Assembly: GCF_001238295.1 (NCBI RefSeq)
Contig: NZ_LGXZ01000006.1
Coordinates: forward strand, 124,001-188,000
From: Ruegeria sp. 6PALISEP08
Lineage (GTDB): Bacteria > Pseudomonadota > Alphaproteobacteria > Rhodobacterales > Rhodobacteraceae
Direction of reading: 5' to 3'
DNA: 64,000 bases
Shown: positions 52,431 through 62,636 of the stretch, piece after piece
Position numbering within the stretch: the first letter of the stretch is position 1
Layout: the number at the start of each line of letters is the position of its first letter
Position numbers and translations under genes: made by a program
Notes under the pieces: model-generated
Seen by the model: the letters and a program-made list of their open reading frames with translations, nothing else
Told to the model about the DNA's origin: nothing
The model's database searches: none

Positions 52431-53363
52431 TCAGTAGCCCAGAGTGCGATCCACCAGATGCACAAAGGGTTCACCGGCCTCGCCACGTCGGATGTTTTCG
52501 CAAATGACCTGCGCGGCTGTGACCGGGCGGGTTTCGGATGCGATGTGAGGGGTCACAGTGACGTTCGGATGCGCCCAATAGGGGTGATCGGCGGGTAGGG
52601 GCTCGACACGGAACACGTCCAGCGTCGCGTGGCCGACCTGCCCCGTGTTCAGGGCATCCAATAGCGCCTCGTCGTCGATCAGCGGGCCGCGACCCGGGTT
52701 AATGATCCGCGCACCCTTGGGCAGCAAGGCCAGCGTTTCGGCGTTCAGCGCGTTTTCTGTGGCGGGGGTATCGGGCAGCAACAGCGCCACGATCTCGGCC
52801 TGAGAAAGCGCTTGGCGGAGCCCTTCGTGGCTATGCAGGCAGGTCACACCGGGGATGTCCTTGGCGGTGCGGCTCCAACCGGTGACTTGAAAGTTAAGCG
52901 CCGCCAGCGCACGGGCTGCGGCTTCGCCCAAGGCGCCAAGGCCAAGAATGCAGACATTGCGGTCTTGGGCCAATGGAATTGCGTCCGGGGCCCATACGCC
53001 ATCCTGTACGGTGATGTGCCGGTCCATCCTCAGATGATAGCGCAGCACGTGGCCAACCACCCATTCAGTCATGCCTTGCGTTAGGCCATGATCCACCATC
53101 CGGGCCAGCGGAACGGTCAGCGTTTCATTATCCGCGATCTTTTCGACCCCGGCCCAGAGACTCAGTACCGCTTTCAGACGCGTGAAGGGTGCAAAATCCA
53201 GCAACCCGCCATTTGGAGCGTAGATTACGTAATCGACTTGATCCGGTTCAAAATCCGTTCCAAGCCGGACGTCCACACCGGCCTCATCAAGATATTGCGT
53301 CAGCAGGGGTTCATACACAGGCCAAAGGGCAGGGCGCGCAGAAAACAGGACGTTTACGGACAT
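52431..53363 (-). CDS. ghrA: Glyoxylate/hydroxypyruvate reductase A
   Basis: 310 residues, D-2-hydroxyacid dehydrogenase fold. LGLGALGEAAARAL binds NAD(P), NPGRGPLIDDEALLDAL carries the catalytic Arg-containing loop, and HPNVTVTPHIASETRP the catalytic histidine. DRTLGY is the GhrA C-terminus. Reduces glyoxylate and hydroxypyruvate, and glyoxylate is also an ethylmalonyl-CoA pathway product. Convergent with the M3 peptidase. Confidence 0.9.
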   Translation of the reverse strand: MSVNVLFSARPALWPVYEPLLTQYLDEAGVDVRLGTDFEPDQVDYVIYAPNGGLLDFAPFTRLKAVLSLWAGVEKIADNETLTVPLARMVDHGLTQGMTEWVVGHVLRYHLRMDRHITVQDGVWAPDAIPLAQDRNVCILGLGALGEAAARALAALNFQVTGWSRTAKDIPGVTCLHSHEGLRQALSQAEIVALLLPDTPATENALNAETLALLPKGARIINPGRGPLIDDEALLDALNTGQVGHATLDVFRVEPLPADHPYWAHPNVTVTPHIASETRPVTAAQVICENIRRGEAGEPFVHLVDRTLGY

Positions 53364-53378
53364 CAGGGGCCTTTCAAA

Positions 53379-54518
53379 TCAGCGGGGACGGTGGATATGT
53401 GCGCTTTGGACGATGCCAAATGCGGCCATCAGAACCAACATGGCCGAGCCGCCATAGCTGACCATTGGCAGCGGCACGCCGACGACTGGGGCCATGCCCA
53501 TCACCATCGACATGTTGACAGCAAAGAACAGGAAGAAGTTCAATGCAATGCCCAGAGTGACCAGTGAAGAAAACCGATCCTTGGTTGCCAATGCTGTGAC
53601 CATACAGAACAAAAGGATCAGCGCGTAGAGGATCAACAGCGTGATACCGCCGACAAATCCGAACTCTTCCGCCAGCGTCGTGAAAATGAAGTCGGTGTGC
53701 TTTTCAGGCAGAAAGTTCAACCGGGACTGTGTCCCTTGCATGAACCCGCGCCCGTTCCAGCCGCCGGACCCAAGGGCGATCTTGGACTGAGTGATATGGT
53801 ACCCCGCGCCCAATGGATCGGTCGAAGGGTCAAGAAACGTGTCTATGCGGCGAAACTGATAGTCCTTGAGTAACTGCCACTCGGTTCCTCGGCTATTGAA
53901 CACAGTGGCGATCAACCCCACAACCGCTGCGATAACGGCTGCGAAATAGGCCCAGTGGACACCTGCGAGAAACATCAATCCTCCACCTGCGGCCAACAAT
54001 AGGATCGACGTACCAAGGTCCGGCTGTTTCAGAACCAACAAGGTGGGCAGGATGATCAGCGCCACCGGGATAAAAACCCATAGCGGGCGAGAGGTCTTGT
54101 GCGACGGCAACCAGTCGTAATAGGCCGCCAGAACCATGACCAGCGCGACCTTCATGACTTCTGAGGGTTGCAGACGCATGAAACCTAGGTCAATCCACCG
54201 TTGCGCGCCCATACCGATGGTCCCGAACAGTTCAACAAACACCAGCAATGCGACTGAGCCCAGATAGGCCAGAACGGACATGTTGCGCCAGAACCAGATC
54301 GGCACCAGCGCAATGATGAACATCGCAGTCAAGCCAAGTCCGAAACGTTCCATTTGCGGCTCGGCCCAGGGTGTCCACGACCCGCCAGCGACCGAATACA
54401 GCATCAGGAACCCCGCACTGGCCGTGCTGATCAGCAGCAGGGTCAGCGGCCAGTTCATGTACAGGAATTTGCGAAACCCCGACGGCGTGGATTTGACCGC
54501 ATATTCAAGATAACTCAT
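53379..54518 (-). CDS. rodA: Peptidoglycan glycosyltransferase RodA
   Basis: 379 residues, SEDS family, about ten transmembrane helices. GMGAQRWIDLGFMRLQPSEVMK contains the conserved W-I-x-L/F...Q-P-S-E, and LPEKHTDFIFTTLAEEFGFVG is the signature SEDS loop with the catalytic Asp. Polymerises glycan in cell elongation. Overlaps mrdA (ATGA). Confidence 0.96.
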   Translation of the reverse strand: MSYLEYAVKSTPSGFRKFLYMNWPLTLLLISTASAGFLMLYSVAGGSWTPWAEPQMERFGLGLTAMFIIALVPIWFWRNMSVLAYLGSVALLVFVELFGTIGMGAQRWIDLGFMRLQPSEVMKVALVMVLAAYYDWLPSHKTSRPLWVFIPVALIILPTLLVLKQPDLGTSILLLAAGGGLMFLAGVHWAYFAAVIAAVVGLIATVFNSRGTEWQLLKDYQFRRIDTFLDPSTDPLGAGYHITQSKIALGSGGWNGRGFMQGTQSRLNFLPEKHTDFIFTTLAEEFGFVGGITLLILYALILLFCMVTALATKDRFSSLVTLGIALNFFLFFAVNMSMVMGMAPVVGVPLPMVSYGGSAMLVLMAAFGIVQSAHIHRPR

Positions 54519-56464
54519 GCGCGGTCCTTTCCGTCCGGACGCGCTTTGGGCCGACGGTCGCCTTCAAGCCGTTTTTGCTGTTCCTTGATACGCTCGCGAT
54601 CCGCAACGGGGTACGCATCGAGAGGAGGCGTGCCGTCATAGAGCGCTTGAAGCATGATATCCCGCGCCACGGGGGCCGCGGCCTTGGACCCGCCGCCGCC
54701 ATGTTCAACCACGACCGCAATGGCGTATTTGGGTTTGTCGTACGGGGCAAAACTGACGAACAGCGCGTGGTCGCGGCGTTCCCAGGGCAGATCCTCGTTA
54801 CGGATCACACCGGCGGCACGTTCGGCTTTTGTGATATTTCGCACCTGGCTGGTGCCGGTTTTACCCGCCATGCGGAAATCTTCCGCGATAATGCGGCTGC
54901 GATAAGCCGTACCGCGACGGTCGTTCGAAACAGACCACATCGCGTCGCGGATATATTTGAGATTGGTGGGGCTGATCTCAAGAGGTTCACCCGCACCGCT
55001 GGGCTGCTCAACCCCGTTGACAGATCGCACCAGACGGGGCGAGACCGCGCGTCCTGTGGCGATCCGAGCGGTCATCAACGCCAATTGCATGGGCGAGGCC
55101 AGCATGAATCCCTGCCCGATCGACGCATTGGCGGTATCGCCGCTAAGCCACTCTTGGCCATGGACCCGTTGTTTCCATTCCTGATTGGGTGCCAACCCGG
55201 CGCGCACGGCAGACATGGGGATGTTGTGCTTGATGCCAAGCCCCAAGGTGCGCGACATGTCGGAAATTCTATCGATCCCAACCTTCAAGGCCACGTCGTA
55301 ATAATAAACGTCGCAACTGCGCTTCAATGATGTATTGAGGTCCACCATGCCATGTCCGCCGCGCTTCCAGCAGTGGAAGCGGCGGCTGCCGACTTTCAGA
55401 TGGCCGGGGCAGTAAACGGTGTTGCCGGGGCCGATGACACCGGCCTCAAGTGCGGCCAGCGCGGTAACCATCTTAAAGGTCGAACCCGGCGGATAAGTGC
55501 CCTGGACCGTCTTATTCGCCAGCGGGCGGTACTTGTCCTGCGTCAGCATCCGGTAGTCCGCGACCGAGATACCACGCACGAACAGGTTTGGATCGAAACT
55601 GGGCGCAGAGGCCATCGCACGCAAGTCACCGGTTTCACAATCGATCACAACAGCGGCGGCGCTTTCCCCGGCCAGACGGGCCTGTGCGTATTGCTGCAGG
55701 TCTGCGTCGACAGACAGCTGCAAGTCGGCTCCGGGTTGGCCTTCTTGCCGGTCCAGCTCGCGCATGACACGACCGGTCGCGTTGACCTCGACACGCTTGG
55801 CGCCGGCCTTGCCGCGCAAAGAAATTTCTTGCTTCGCCTCAAGACCCACCTTGCCAATCTGAAATCGGGGGATTCGCAGAACGGGTTCAGGGTCTTCGAT
55901 CAGGCTGAGGTCGTAATCACTGACCGGCCCGACATAACCAACGATATGGGCGAAATCCTCATAGCGTGGATATTGTCGCGTCAGACCTACTTCGGGTGTG
56001 ACACCCGGTAGCGCCGGGGCGTTGACGGCAACTTTCGATATGTCTTCCCACGTGACCTGATCGGCCAGCGTGACCGGCAGGAACGGGGCCGAACGGCGCA
56101 TCTCGGTCCGGGCCCGTTCGATCTCGTCATCATTCAGCGGGATCAGTTCGGACAATTTGCTGATCACCTGGTCCACATCACCTGCATCTTCGCGCACTAT
56201 GACGATGCGGTACGAGGGCGAGTTCTGCCCAATGATCTGCCCGTTGCGGTCGTAGATTCGCCCGCGGTTCGGGGGGATCAGGCGGATGTTGATGCGGTTT
56301 TCCTCGGCCAGCAGGCGATATTCATCGGCCTGGTCCACTTGCATGAACCGCATACGTGCTGCCAGCCCGCCAACAAAGGCCGCTTGCAGACCACCCAGTA
56401 GCAGTGCCCGCCTTGGCAGGCGTTTATAGGCCAGACCCTGAGACTTGGGCTTGCGCGGTTTCAT
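54515..56464 (-). CDS. mrdA: Penicillin-binding protein 2 (elongasome transpeptidase)
   Basis: 649 residues. N-terminal membrane anchor, pedestal PNRGRIYDRNGQIIGQN, transpeptidase S328-T-F-K331 (YPPGSTFKMVT), SxN-type SCD and the KTG motif GKTGTSQV. Cross-links new side-wall peptidoglycan with RodA. The start at 56464 (MKPRKPKSQG) overlaps the mreD stop by four bases; a longer form to 56677 is antiparallel noise within mreD. Confidence 0.95.
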   Translation of the reverse strand: MKPRKPKSQGLAYKRLPRRALLLGGLQAAFVGGLAARMRFMQVDQADEYRLLAEENRINIRLIPPNRGRIYDRNGQIIGQNSPSYRIVIVREDAGDVDQVISKLSELIPLNDDEIERARTEMRRSAPFLPVTLADQVTWEDISKVAVNAPALPGVTPEVGLTRQYPRYEDFAHIVGYVGPVSDYDLSLIEDPEPVLRIPRFQIGKVGLEAKQEISLRGKAGAKRVEVNATGRVMRELDRQEGQPGADLQLSVDADLQQYAQARLAGESAAAVVIDCETGDLRAMASAPSFDPNLFVRGISVADYRMLTQDKYRPLANKTVQGTYPPGSTFKMVTALAALEAGVIGPGNTVYCPGHLKVGSRRFHCWKRGGHGMVDLNTSLKRSCDVYYYDVALKVGIDRISDMSRTLGLGIKHNIPMSAVRAGLAPNQEWKQRVHGQEWLSGDTANASIGQGFMLASPMQLALMTARIATGRAVSPRLVRSVNGVEQPSGAGEPLEISPTNLKYIRDAMWSVSNDRRGTAYRSRIIAEDFRMAGKTGTSQVRNITKAERAAGVIRNEDLPWERRDHALFVSFAPYDKPKYAIAVVVEHGGGGSKAAAPVARDIMLQALYDGTPPLDAYPVADRERIKEQQKRLEGDRRPKARPDGKDRA

Positions 56465-56997
56465 GCCCGACCTCCTACGGCACCGGCATCCGACGCAGAC
56501 ATGCGACGAACTCCGAACACGCCTTGGCTCAGTGCCACAAGGATCGGATAGCAGGCAAGTGTCAGCACGAGTTGGATCAATACGGGCCACAGCGCGGCCT
56601 GTTGCACGGACAAGATTGAAAGAATGACTCTGTTCACCAGAAAGACACCTGTGATGACCACGCCAACGGACATCCATTCACCGATAAAACCGGTATCTTT
56701 CATACCCGGCGCCGCCGAGCGCAGATAGGCTGATCCAAAGACAACCAACGCTGCCAAAAGGCCAGGTGGGCGTTGCAGTAGAAGATCCGCCATCAGCATG
56801 ACGAAAGCAACCAGCAGGGTTGGGACATAGTCGGGGCGACGCAGCACCCAGGCAAAGGTCAGGGCAATCAGAACGTCAGGAAAGGGCCAACGGTCGGGTT
56901 GTGCATCCAACGGCAACAAGTGCAGGAACAGCACCACAAAGGCCAGCGCCGCATAAAGGCCACGCATGGCCCAGTTATGTGAGGTGGGCTTATCCAT
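56461..56997 (-). CDS. mreD: Rod shape-determining membrane protein MreD
   Basis: 178 residues with about five hydrophobic segments. PFPDVLIALTFAWVLRRPDYVP and RPPGLLAALVVFG match roseobacter MreD. Part of the MreBCD elongasome. It overlaps mreC by eight bases and mrdA by four. Confidence 0.88.
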   Translation of the reverse strand: MDKPTSHNWAMRGLYAALAFVVLFLHLLPLDAQPDRWPFPDVLIALTFAWVLRRPDYVPTLLVAFVMLMADLLLQRPPGLLAALVVFGSAYLRSAAPGMKDTGFIGEWMSVGVVITGVFLVNRVILSILSVQQAALWPVLIQLVLTLACYPILVALSQGVFGVRRMSASDAGAVGGRA

Positions 56998-57892
56998 CGC
57001 TCAGCTCTTCGGGCGACAGGGCGACTTCGGGGCGGGTGGGGCCGACGATCCCGCCGGGATCTTGAATGGTCGGGGCCGAGTTGAACCGCAGAACCCGCAG
57101 AAACTCCAGCCGTTCGAAATCGGCCGACAAACGCACGCGCAATCGACCACCCGGGTCCGATGCGATCTGACCGACCAGCAATCCGGCCGGAAACACGCCG
57201 CCGTCGCCGGAAGTAATGACGCGATCTCCGGGACGAACCAGTTCACGGTTTTCAAGGAACTCGACCACGGGTGCCGACGTGTTGTCCCCTTTGATCAACG
57301 CGGTCTGGCCCGAGGGCTGGATGGTTGCGGGGATGGCGCTGGTGGCATCTGTCACCAGAATAACGCGGGCGGTGTCCGGGCCAACGCCCGATATACGCCC
57401 AACCAAGCCGATGCCATCCATCGTGGCCCATCCATCGACGATGCCGTCGCGTTGACCCACATTCAGCAAAACAGATTGCCGGAAGGGCGAGCCGCTGTCA
57501 GCCATCACAACACCGGTGATATAGGTCAGACGTGGGTCAAGCCGCACATTGTTCAGATCGAGCAGCCGCGCGTTTTCCTGTTCCAGTTGCAGCGCCGCTT
57601 CTTTCCAGGCGCGCATCAGGCGCAATTCGCTGCGCAGCTCACGGTTTTGTTCGCTCAGGCGCTGATAGCTTTGGAAATCGCGTACAAGGTTCACGGCGGC
57701 GGTCACGGGAACCATGGCCCATTCCATCGAAGGAACCACAGCATCCACCACCTGCGCGCGGAACCGTTCTACGCGCGGACTGTCGATACGCCAGACCAGA
57801 AAGATTCCCAAAAGGCACAGGATAACGATGCCCAGCAGCAAGCGCCGCAAGGGGGTTGTGTAGTCATCGCGCTGTGATCGGTCTTTTGCCAC
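56990..57892 (-). CDS. mreC: Rod shape-determining protein MreC
   Basis: 300 residues: a single N-terminal transmembrane segment (about 17-34), a coiled coil (about 70-110), then two beta-barrels. RVERFRAQVVDAVVPSMEWA and GDRVITSGDGGVFPAGLLVG are MreC hallmarks. Periplasmic scaffold linking MreB to PBP2 and RodA. Confidence 0.93.
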   Translation of the reverse strand: MAKDRSQRDDYTTPLRRLLLGIVILCLLGIFLVWRIDSPRVERFRAQVVDAVVPSMEWAMVPVTAAVNLVRDFQSYQRLSEQNRELRSELRLMRAWKEAALQLEQENARLLDLNNVRLDPRLTYITGVVMADSGSPFRQSVLLNVGQRDGIVDGWATMDGIGLVGRISGVGPDTARVILVTDATSAIPATIQPSGQTALIKGDNTSAPVVEFLENRELVRPGDRVITSGDGGVFPAGLLVGQIASDPGGRLRVRLSADFERLEFLRVLRFNSAPTIQDPGGIVGPTRPEVALSPEELSDG

Positions 57893-57950
57893 AGGTTACC
57901 TTCCCGTGCTGCTCGTGCCGAATTTACCCTATGTGCAAAGGGTGCGCGCC

Positions 57951-59091
<1,141 letters not shown>

Positions 59092-59152
59092 GGGCTGATT
59101 CCGCGACAATCAGCACCTTTCCGCCTTATTGAATGGGACTTTAGAAGGCAAA

Positions 59153-59938
59153 ATGCTCTCTTATCAACACATTTACCACGCCGGCAATCTGGCTGATGTC
59201 CAAAAGCACGCTTTACTGGCGTGGGTGCTGAATTATTTGACGCGCAAGGACAAGCCGCTCAGCTATGTCGAAACGCATTCCGGGCGGGGCTTGTACAAGC
59301 TGGATGCGGCCGAGGCCGTGCGCACCGGAGAGGCGGCTGCAGGGATTCAGCGGGCACGGCAAGAAGGGTGGTTCGGACCGGACCATCCGATGGCGCAGGT
59401 TTTGGAAAACGTGCAGGCCCGTCACGGCGTTTCCGCTTATCCGGGCTCACCTCTGGTTGCGGCCAATCTGCTGCGGGATCAGGACAGCCTGCATTTTGCA
59501 GAGTTGCATCCGCAGGAACATGCGGCTCTGGCTTTGGCCATGTCGCCCTATGGGGCCAGGGTTTACCAGCAAGACGGTTTTGCGCTGGCGCAGTCATTGC
59601 TTCCACCTACACCGCGCAGGGGAATGATGCTGATCGACCCGAGTTACGAGGTCAAAACCGATTATGACCGCTTGCCCGGGATCATCGCCAAGCTGCACCG
59701 CAAGTGGAATGTCGGGGTCATCGCGCTGTGGTATCCAATCCTGATGGACAAGCGCCACCTGCCCATGATCCGCGCGCTGAAGTCGCAAAGCTACCCCAAA
59801 GCAGCCTGTCACGAGGTGACGTTCCCTCCGGTTCGTGAAGGGCATCGGATGATCGGATCTGGGATGTTCATCATCAACGCCCCGTTTAGCATCGAAGATG
59901 AAATGGACCGTCTGTCCGCTTTGTTCGGCCGGCTTTGA
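59153..59938 (+). CDS. rlmJ: 23S rRNA (adenine2030-N6)-methyltransferase
   Basis: 261 residues: MLSYQHIYHAGNLADVQKHA is the RlmJ N-terminus, ETHSGRGLYKL contacts SAM, and LIDPSYEVKTDY is its NPPY-like catalytic motif (DPSYE here, DPPYE in Escherichia coli). GAAGG precedes ATG 59153; the start at 59129 is less likely. Divergent from mreB. Confidence 0.92.
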   Translation: MLSYQHIYHAGNLADVQKHALLAWVLNYLTRKDKPLSYVETHSGRGLYKLDAAEAVRTGEAAAGIQRARQEGWFGPDHPMAQVLENVQARHGVSAYPGSPLVAANLLRDQDSLHFAELHPQEHAALALAMSPYGARVYQQDGFALAQSLLPPTPRRGMMLIDPSYEVKTDYDRLPGIIAKLHRKWNVGVIALWYPILMDKRHLPMIRALKSQSYPKAACHEVTFPPVREGHRMIGSGMFIINAPFSIEDEMDRLSALFGRL

Positions 59939-60008
59939 ACAAAGGTTTGGTGAACCGTACCGGCGGCTCCCTCCTCGTTGGGCTGCATCAAAGATGCTGT
60001 CAAACAAA

Positions 60009-60049
60009 TTGGGCCCGGCGGCGCGTCTATGGCGCGCTGCCGGGCCCAA
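60009..60049. terminator. 17-base-pair GC-rich hairpin between rlmJ and leuA
   Basis: Arms 60009-60025 and 60033-60049 pair over 17 positions (one G-U) around the loop TCTATGG, between the convergent genes. No strong U-tract on either strand (minus side AATTTGTTTG). Probably a bidirectional terminator, possibly a repeated palindrome; a second imperfect GC palindrome follows at 60060-60079. Confidence 0.6.
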
Positions 60050-60106
60050 AACCCAAGAAGGGCCGGCGAAGCCGGGCCGCCGCGGATGCGGGAGCCCCTG
60101 GGCCGT

Positions 60107-61675
60107 TCAGGTCAGATCTTTGTAGCTGATCTCACGCGCGTCTGCGCCCGGACCGGCCTTTTCTCGACGCATGATCAGGCGGTTCAATGCATGGATATAT
60201 GCTTTGGCCGAGGCAACGACCGTGTCTGTATTGGCCGACTGACCTGTAGCGATCATGCCGTCCTCGCTCAGGCGAACAGAAACGGTGGCCTGCGCATCGG
60301 TGCCTTCGGTGACCGCGTTCACCTGATACAGCTGCAGCCGTGCTGTATTAGGATAGATTGCCCGGATCGCTTTGAAGGTCGCGTCCACCGGTCCGTCACC
60401 ATGTTCAGTGGCGACAATGTCCTTGCCGTCCATTTCCAATTCAACGGTCGCTTCCGCCTGACCACCCGTGCCGCAGGTCACTTTCATCGAGACAAGCTGC
60501 AGGAAGTCATCGTGTTCATCCATCGTCATCAACGCGATCAGGTCGTCGTCAAACACCTCTTTCTTGCGATCAGCCAGATCCTTGAACCGCACAAAGATGT
60601 CTTTGAGTTGGTTGTCACCGACCTCAAAACCCAAAGTCTCAAGCTTGTCGCGCAGCGCTGCGCGGCCCGAGTGTTTGCCCAACGGCAGAGATGTGCCGGA
60701 GAGGCCAATGTCCTCGGGGCGCATGATTTCAAAGTTTTCGCGGTTCTTGAGCATCCCGTCCTGATGGATGCCGCTTTCATGGGCAAAGGCGTTCTTGCCG
60801 ACGATGGCCTTGTTGAACTGCACGCTGAAGCCCGACACGGTCGCCACCCTGCGCGAGATGTGCATGATCTTGGTGGTGTCGATACCGGTGTGCCACGGCA
60901 TGATGTCATTGCGGGTGCGCAGGGCCATGACGACCTCTTCCAACGCTGTGTTGCCAGCACGTTCGCCCAGCCCGTTGATGGTGCATTCGATCTGGCGCGC
61001 GCCTCCTGCGACGGCGGCCAGCGAGTTCGCGGTCGCCATGCCAAGGTCATTGTGGCAGTGGGTGGCGAAGATTACTTCATCCGCGCCTGGAACCGTTTCG
61101 ATCAGGCGTTTGATCAGGTCAGCAGACTCTACGGGCGCGGTATATCCCACGGTGTCGGGGATGTTGATCGTGGTTGCCCCGGCCTTGATCGCAATCTCGA
61201 TCACGCGGCACAGATAGTCCCACTCTGTCCGGGTCGCATCCATCGGCGACCACTGAACGTTTTCGCACAGGTTGCGCGCGTGGCTGACTGTTTCGTGAAT
61301 CTTTTCGGCCATTTCATCCATTGTCAGGTTTGGAATGGCGCGGTGCAGCGGAGAGGTGCCGATGAAGGTGTGAATCCGGTTCTTTTCGGCGTGTTTCACC
61401 GCTTCCCAACAACGATCAATGTCGGCGAAATTGGCGCGGGCCAGACCGCAGATGCGGCTGTTCTTCGCGCGTTGGGCAATCTCGGATACCGCTTTGAAGT
61501 CACCTTCGGACGCAATTGGAAAGCCGGCTTCGATGATGTCGACGCCCATCTCGTCCAGAAGCTCGGCGATTTCCAGCTTTTCGTCATGGGTCATGGTGGC
61601 GCCGGGGCTCTGCTCGCCGTCGCGCAAAGTGGTGTCAAAGATCAAGACGCGGTCTTGGTCGGTCACGTTGGTCAT
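60107..61675 (-). CDS. leuA: 2-isopropylmalate synthase
   Basis: 522 residues. DTTLRDGEQSPG (14-25) and the HCHNDLGMATAN metal site are LeuA signatures, with the regulatory LeuA dimer domain at the C-terminus (about 380-510). Condenses acetyl-CoA with 2-oxoisovalerate, the first step of leucine synthesis, and is usually feedback-inhibited by leucine. Preceded by a leader peptide and hairpins at 61711-61842. RBS region AGAGA lies ahead of ATG 61675. Confidence 0.96.
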   Translation of the reverse strand: MTNVTDQDRVLIFDTTLRDGEQSPGATMTHDEKLEIAELLDEMGVDIIEAGFPIASEGDFKAVSEIAQRAKNSRICGLARANFADIDRCWEAVKHAEKNRIHTFIGTSPLHRAIPNLTMDEMAEKIHETVSHARNLCENVQWSPMDATRTEWDYLCRVIEIAIKAGATTINIPDTVGYTAPVESADLIKRLIETVPGADEVIFATHCHNDLGMATANSLAAVAGGARQIECTINGLGERAGNTALEEVVMALRTRNDIMPWHTGIDTTKIMHISRRVATVSGFSVQFNKAIVGKNAFAHESGIHQDGMLKNRENFEIMRPEDIGLSGTSLPLGKHSGRAALRDKLETLGFEVGDNQLKDIFVRFKDLADRKKEVFDDDLIALMTMDEHDDFLQLVSMKVTCGTGGQAEATVELEMDGKDIVATEHGDGPVDATFKAIRAIYPNTARLQLYQVNAVTEGTDAQATVSVRLSEDGMIATGQSANTDTVVASAKAYIHALNRLIMRREKAGPGADAREISYKDLT

Positions 61676-61710
61676 GGGAATCTCTTTCTTGTCTGTCCTA
61701 AAGCCTTATT

Positions 61711-61762
61711 GGCGCGCTGGCGTCCTCCTCTGAGCGGGCGCGCCGGATGGCACGCTCAGAGG
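61711..61762 (-). promoter_or_regulatory. Attenuator-like alternative hairpins upstream of leuA
   Basis: On the leuA strand, CCTCTGAGCG (61762-61753) pairs with CGCTCAGAGG (61736-61727); the leader-peptide stop lies inside the first arm. GGCGCGC (61744-61738), in the loop of that hairpin, can instead pair with GCGCGCC (61717-61711). The two folds are mutually exclusive, as in attenuators. A U-run is not obvious after either. Confidence 0.5.
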
Positions 61763-61842
61763 CGGATTAGGATCAGTAGGCCACGCAGAGACGCACCGCG
61801 CAGGGCGGTGTCGGCACAATGGATATTTGCATGGTTGATCAT
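61756..61842 (-). CDS. leuL: leuA leader peptide, 28 residues ending GLLILIRL
   Basis: Encodes MINHANIHCADTALRGASLR then GLLILIRL. Leucine codons occur at 22, 23, 25 and 28 (two rare CTA), with Ile at 24 and 26, right before the stop. Position, orientation and composition fit a leucine attenuation leader. A -10 TATAAC (61857-61852) with a TTTTCA -35 (61879-61874, spacer 16) puts the transcript start within about five bases of the ATG, so the mRNA may be leaderless. No Shine-Dalgarno is visible. Confidence 0.65.
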   Translation of the reverse strand: MINHANIHCADTALRGASLRGLLILIRL

Positions 61843-61851
61843 GGGATTGAG

Positions 61852-61879
61852 GTTATACAGAGCCCGTCGGGAATGAAAA
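61852..61879 (-). promoter_or_regulatory. Candidate promoter for the leuA leader
   Basis: -35 TTTTCA (61879-61874), spacer 16, -10 TATAAC (61857-61852). Predicted start 61845 or a little after, three or fewer bases from the leader-peptide ATG at 61842. Confidence 0.4.
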
Positions 61880-61960
61880 GACCAATTTGCGCCCAAGAGG
61901 TCATCCACTGGCATTCTCATTCCAGCCCAACTTGATTGTGCCATCTGCGCAGCTAGCTGG

Positions 61961-62632
61961 ATGCAGATGAAAACAGCATTGATCATCGGAGCCTCGGGCG
62001 GAATTGGCGCAGCGGTCCGCACCATCTTGGAAACGCAGGGCATTTCGGTGACGGGCCTGTCGCGGTCATTGGACGGGTTCGATCTAACTGATCCGGATCA
62101 CGCTTTGCAGATACTTGATGGGCAGGCAGGCCCGTTTGACTTGATTCTGGTCGCGTCCGGGGCGTTGGAGATCGAAGGGGCTGCGCCGGAAAAGACAATT
62201 CGTGCGGTTTCGGCCAAGGCGATGATGGATCAGTTTGCCCTTAACACGGTTGGTCCGGCTTTAGTCCTGAGCCGGTCGCATAAGCTGTTGCCCCGCAAGG
62301 GACGATCGGTTTTCGCGGTCCTGTCGGCGCGGGTGGGGTCCATAGGGGACAATCGGATGGGGGGCTGGATCAGCTACCGGGCCGCCAAGGCCGCGGTTAA
62401 TCAGGTTGTTCATACCGCGGCCATCGAGCTATCGCGCACGCATAAACAGGCGATTTGCGTCGCCCTGCACCCGGGAACCGTGAAAACTGCGTTCACACAG
62501 AAATACCTGAACCGGCATCCCGCTGTAGAGCCTGAAGACGCCGCTCAGAATCTGTTGTCCGTGATCAGTGGGCTCACACCGACAGATACCGGCGGGTTTT
62601 TCGATTGGGCCGGGCATCCCGTTCCTTGGTGA
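61961..62632 (+). CDS. Short-chain dehydrogenase/reductase (CsgA-like)
   Basis: 223 residues: GASGGIGAA (10-18) for NAD(P) and the active-site SYRAAKAAVN (Y-x3-K), with serine in LSARVGSIG. DFxxDxA-type N-terminal and SGLTPTDTGGFFDW end as in C-factor-like SDRs. An alternative ATG lies at 61967; I cannot choose between them. Substrate unknown. Divergent from leuA and convergent with the MORN gene, four bases apart. Confidence 0.85.
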   Translation: MQMKTALIIGASGGIGAAVRTILETQGISVTGLSRSLDGFDLTDPDHALQILDGQAGPFDLILVASGALEIEGAAPEKTIRAVSAKAMMDQFALNTVGPALVLSRSHKLLPRKGRSVFAVLSARVGSIGDNRMGGWISYRAAKAAVNQVVHTAAIELSRTHKQAICVALHPGTVKTAFTQKYLNRHPAVEPEDAAQNLLSVISGLTPTDTGGFFDWAGHPVPW

Positions 62633-62636
62633 GGGC

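Noticed and set aside
59978..61876. A 632-codon open frame on the plus strand across leuA
   Set aside because: Exactly antisense to leuA, with no recognisable domain; its length reflects GC-rich codon bias of the real gene.
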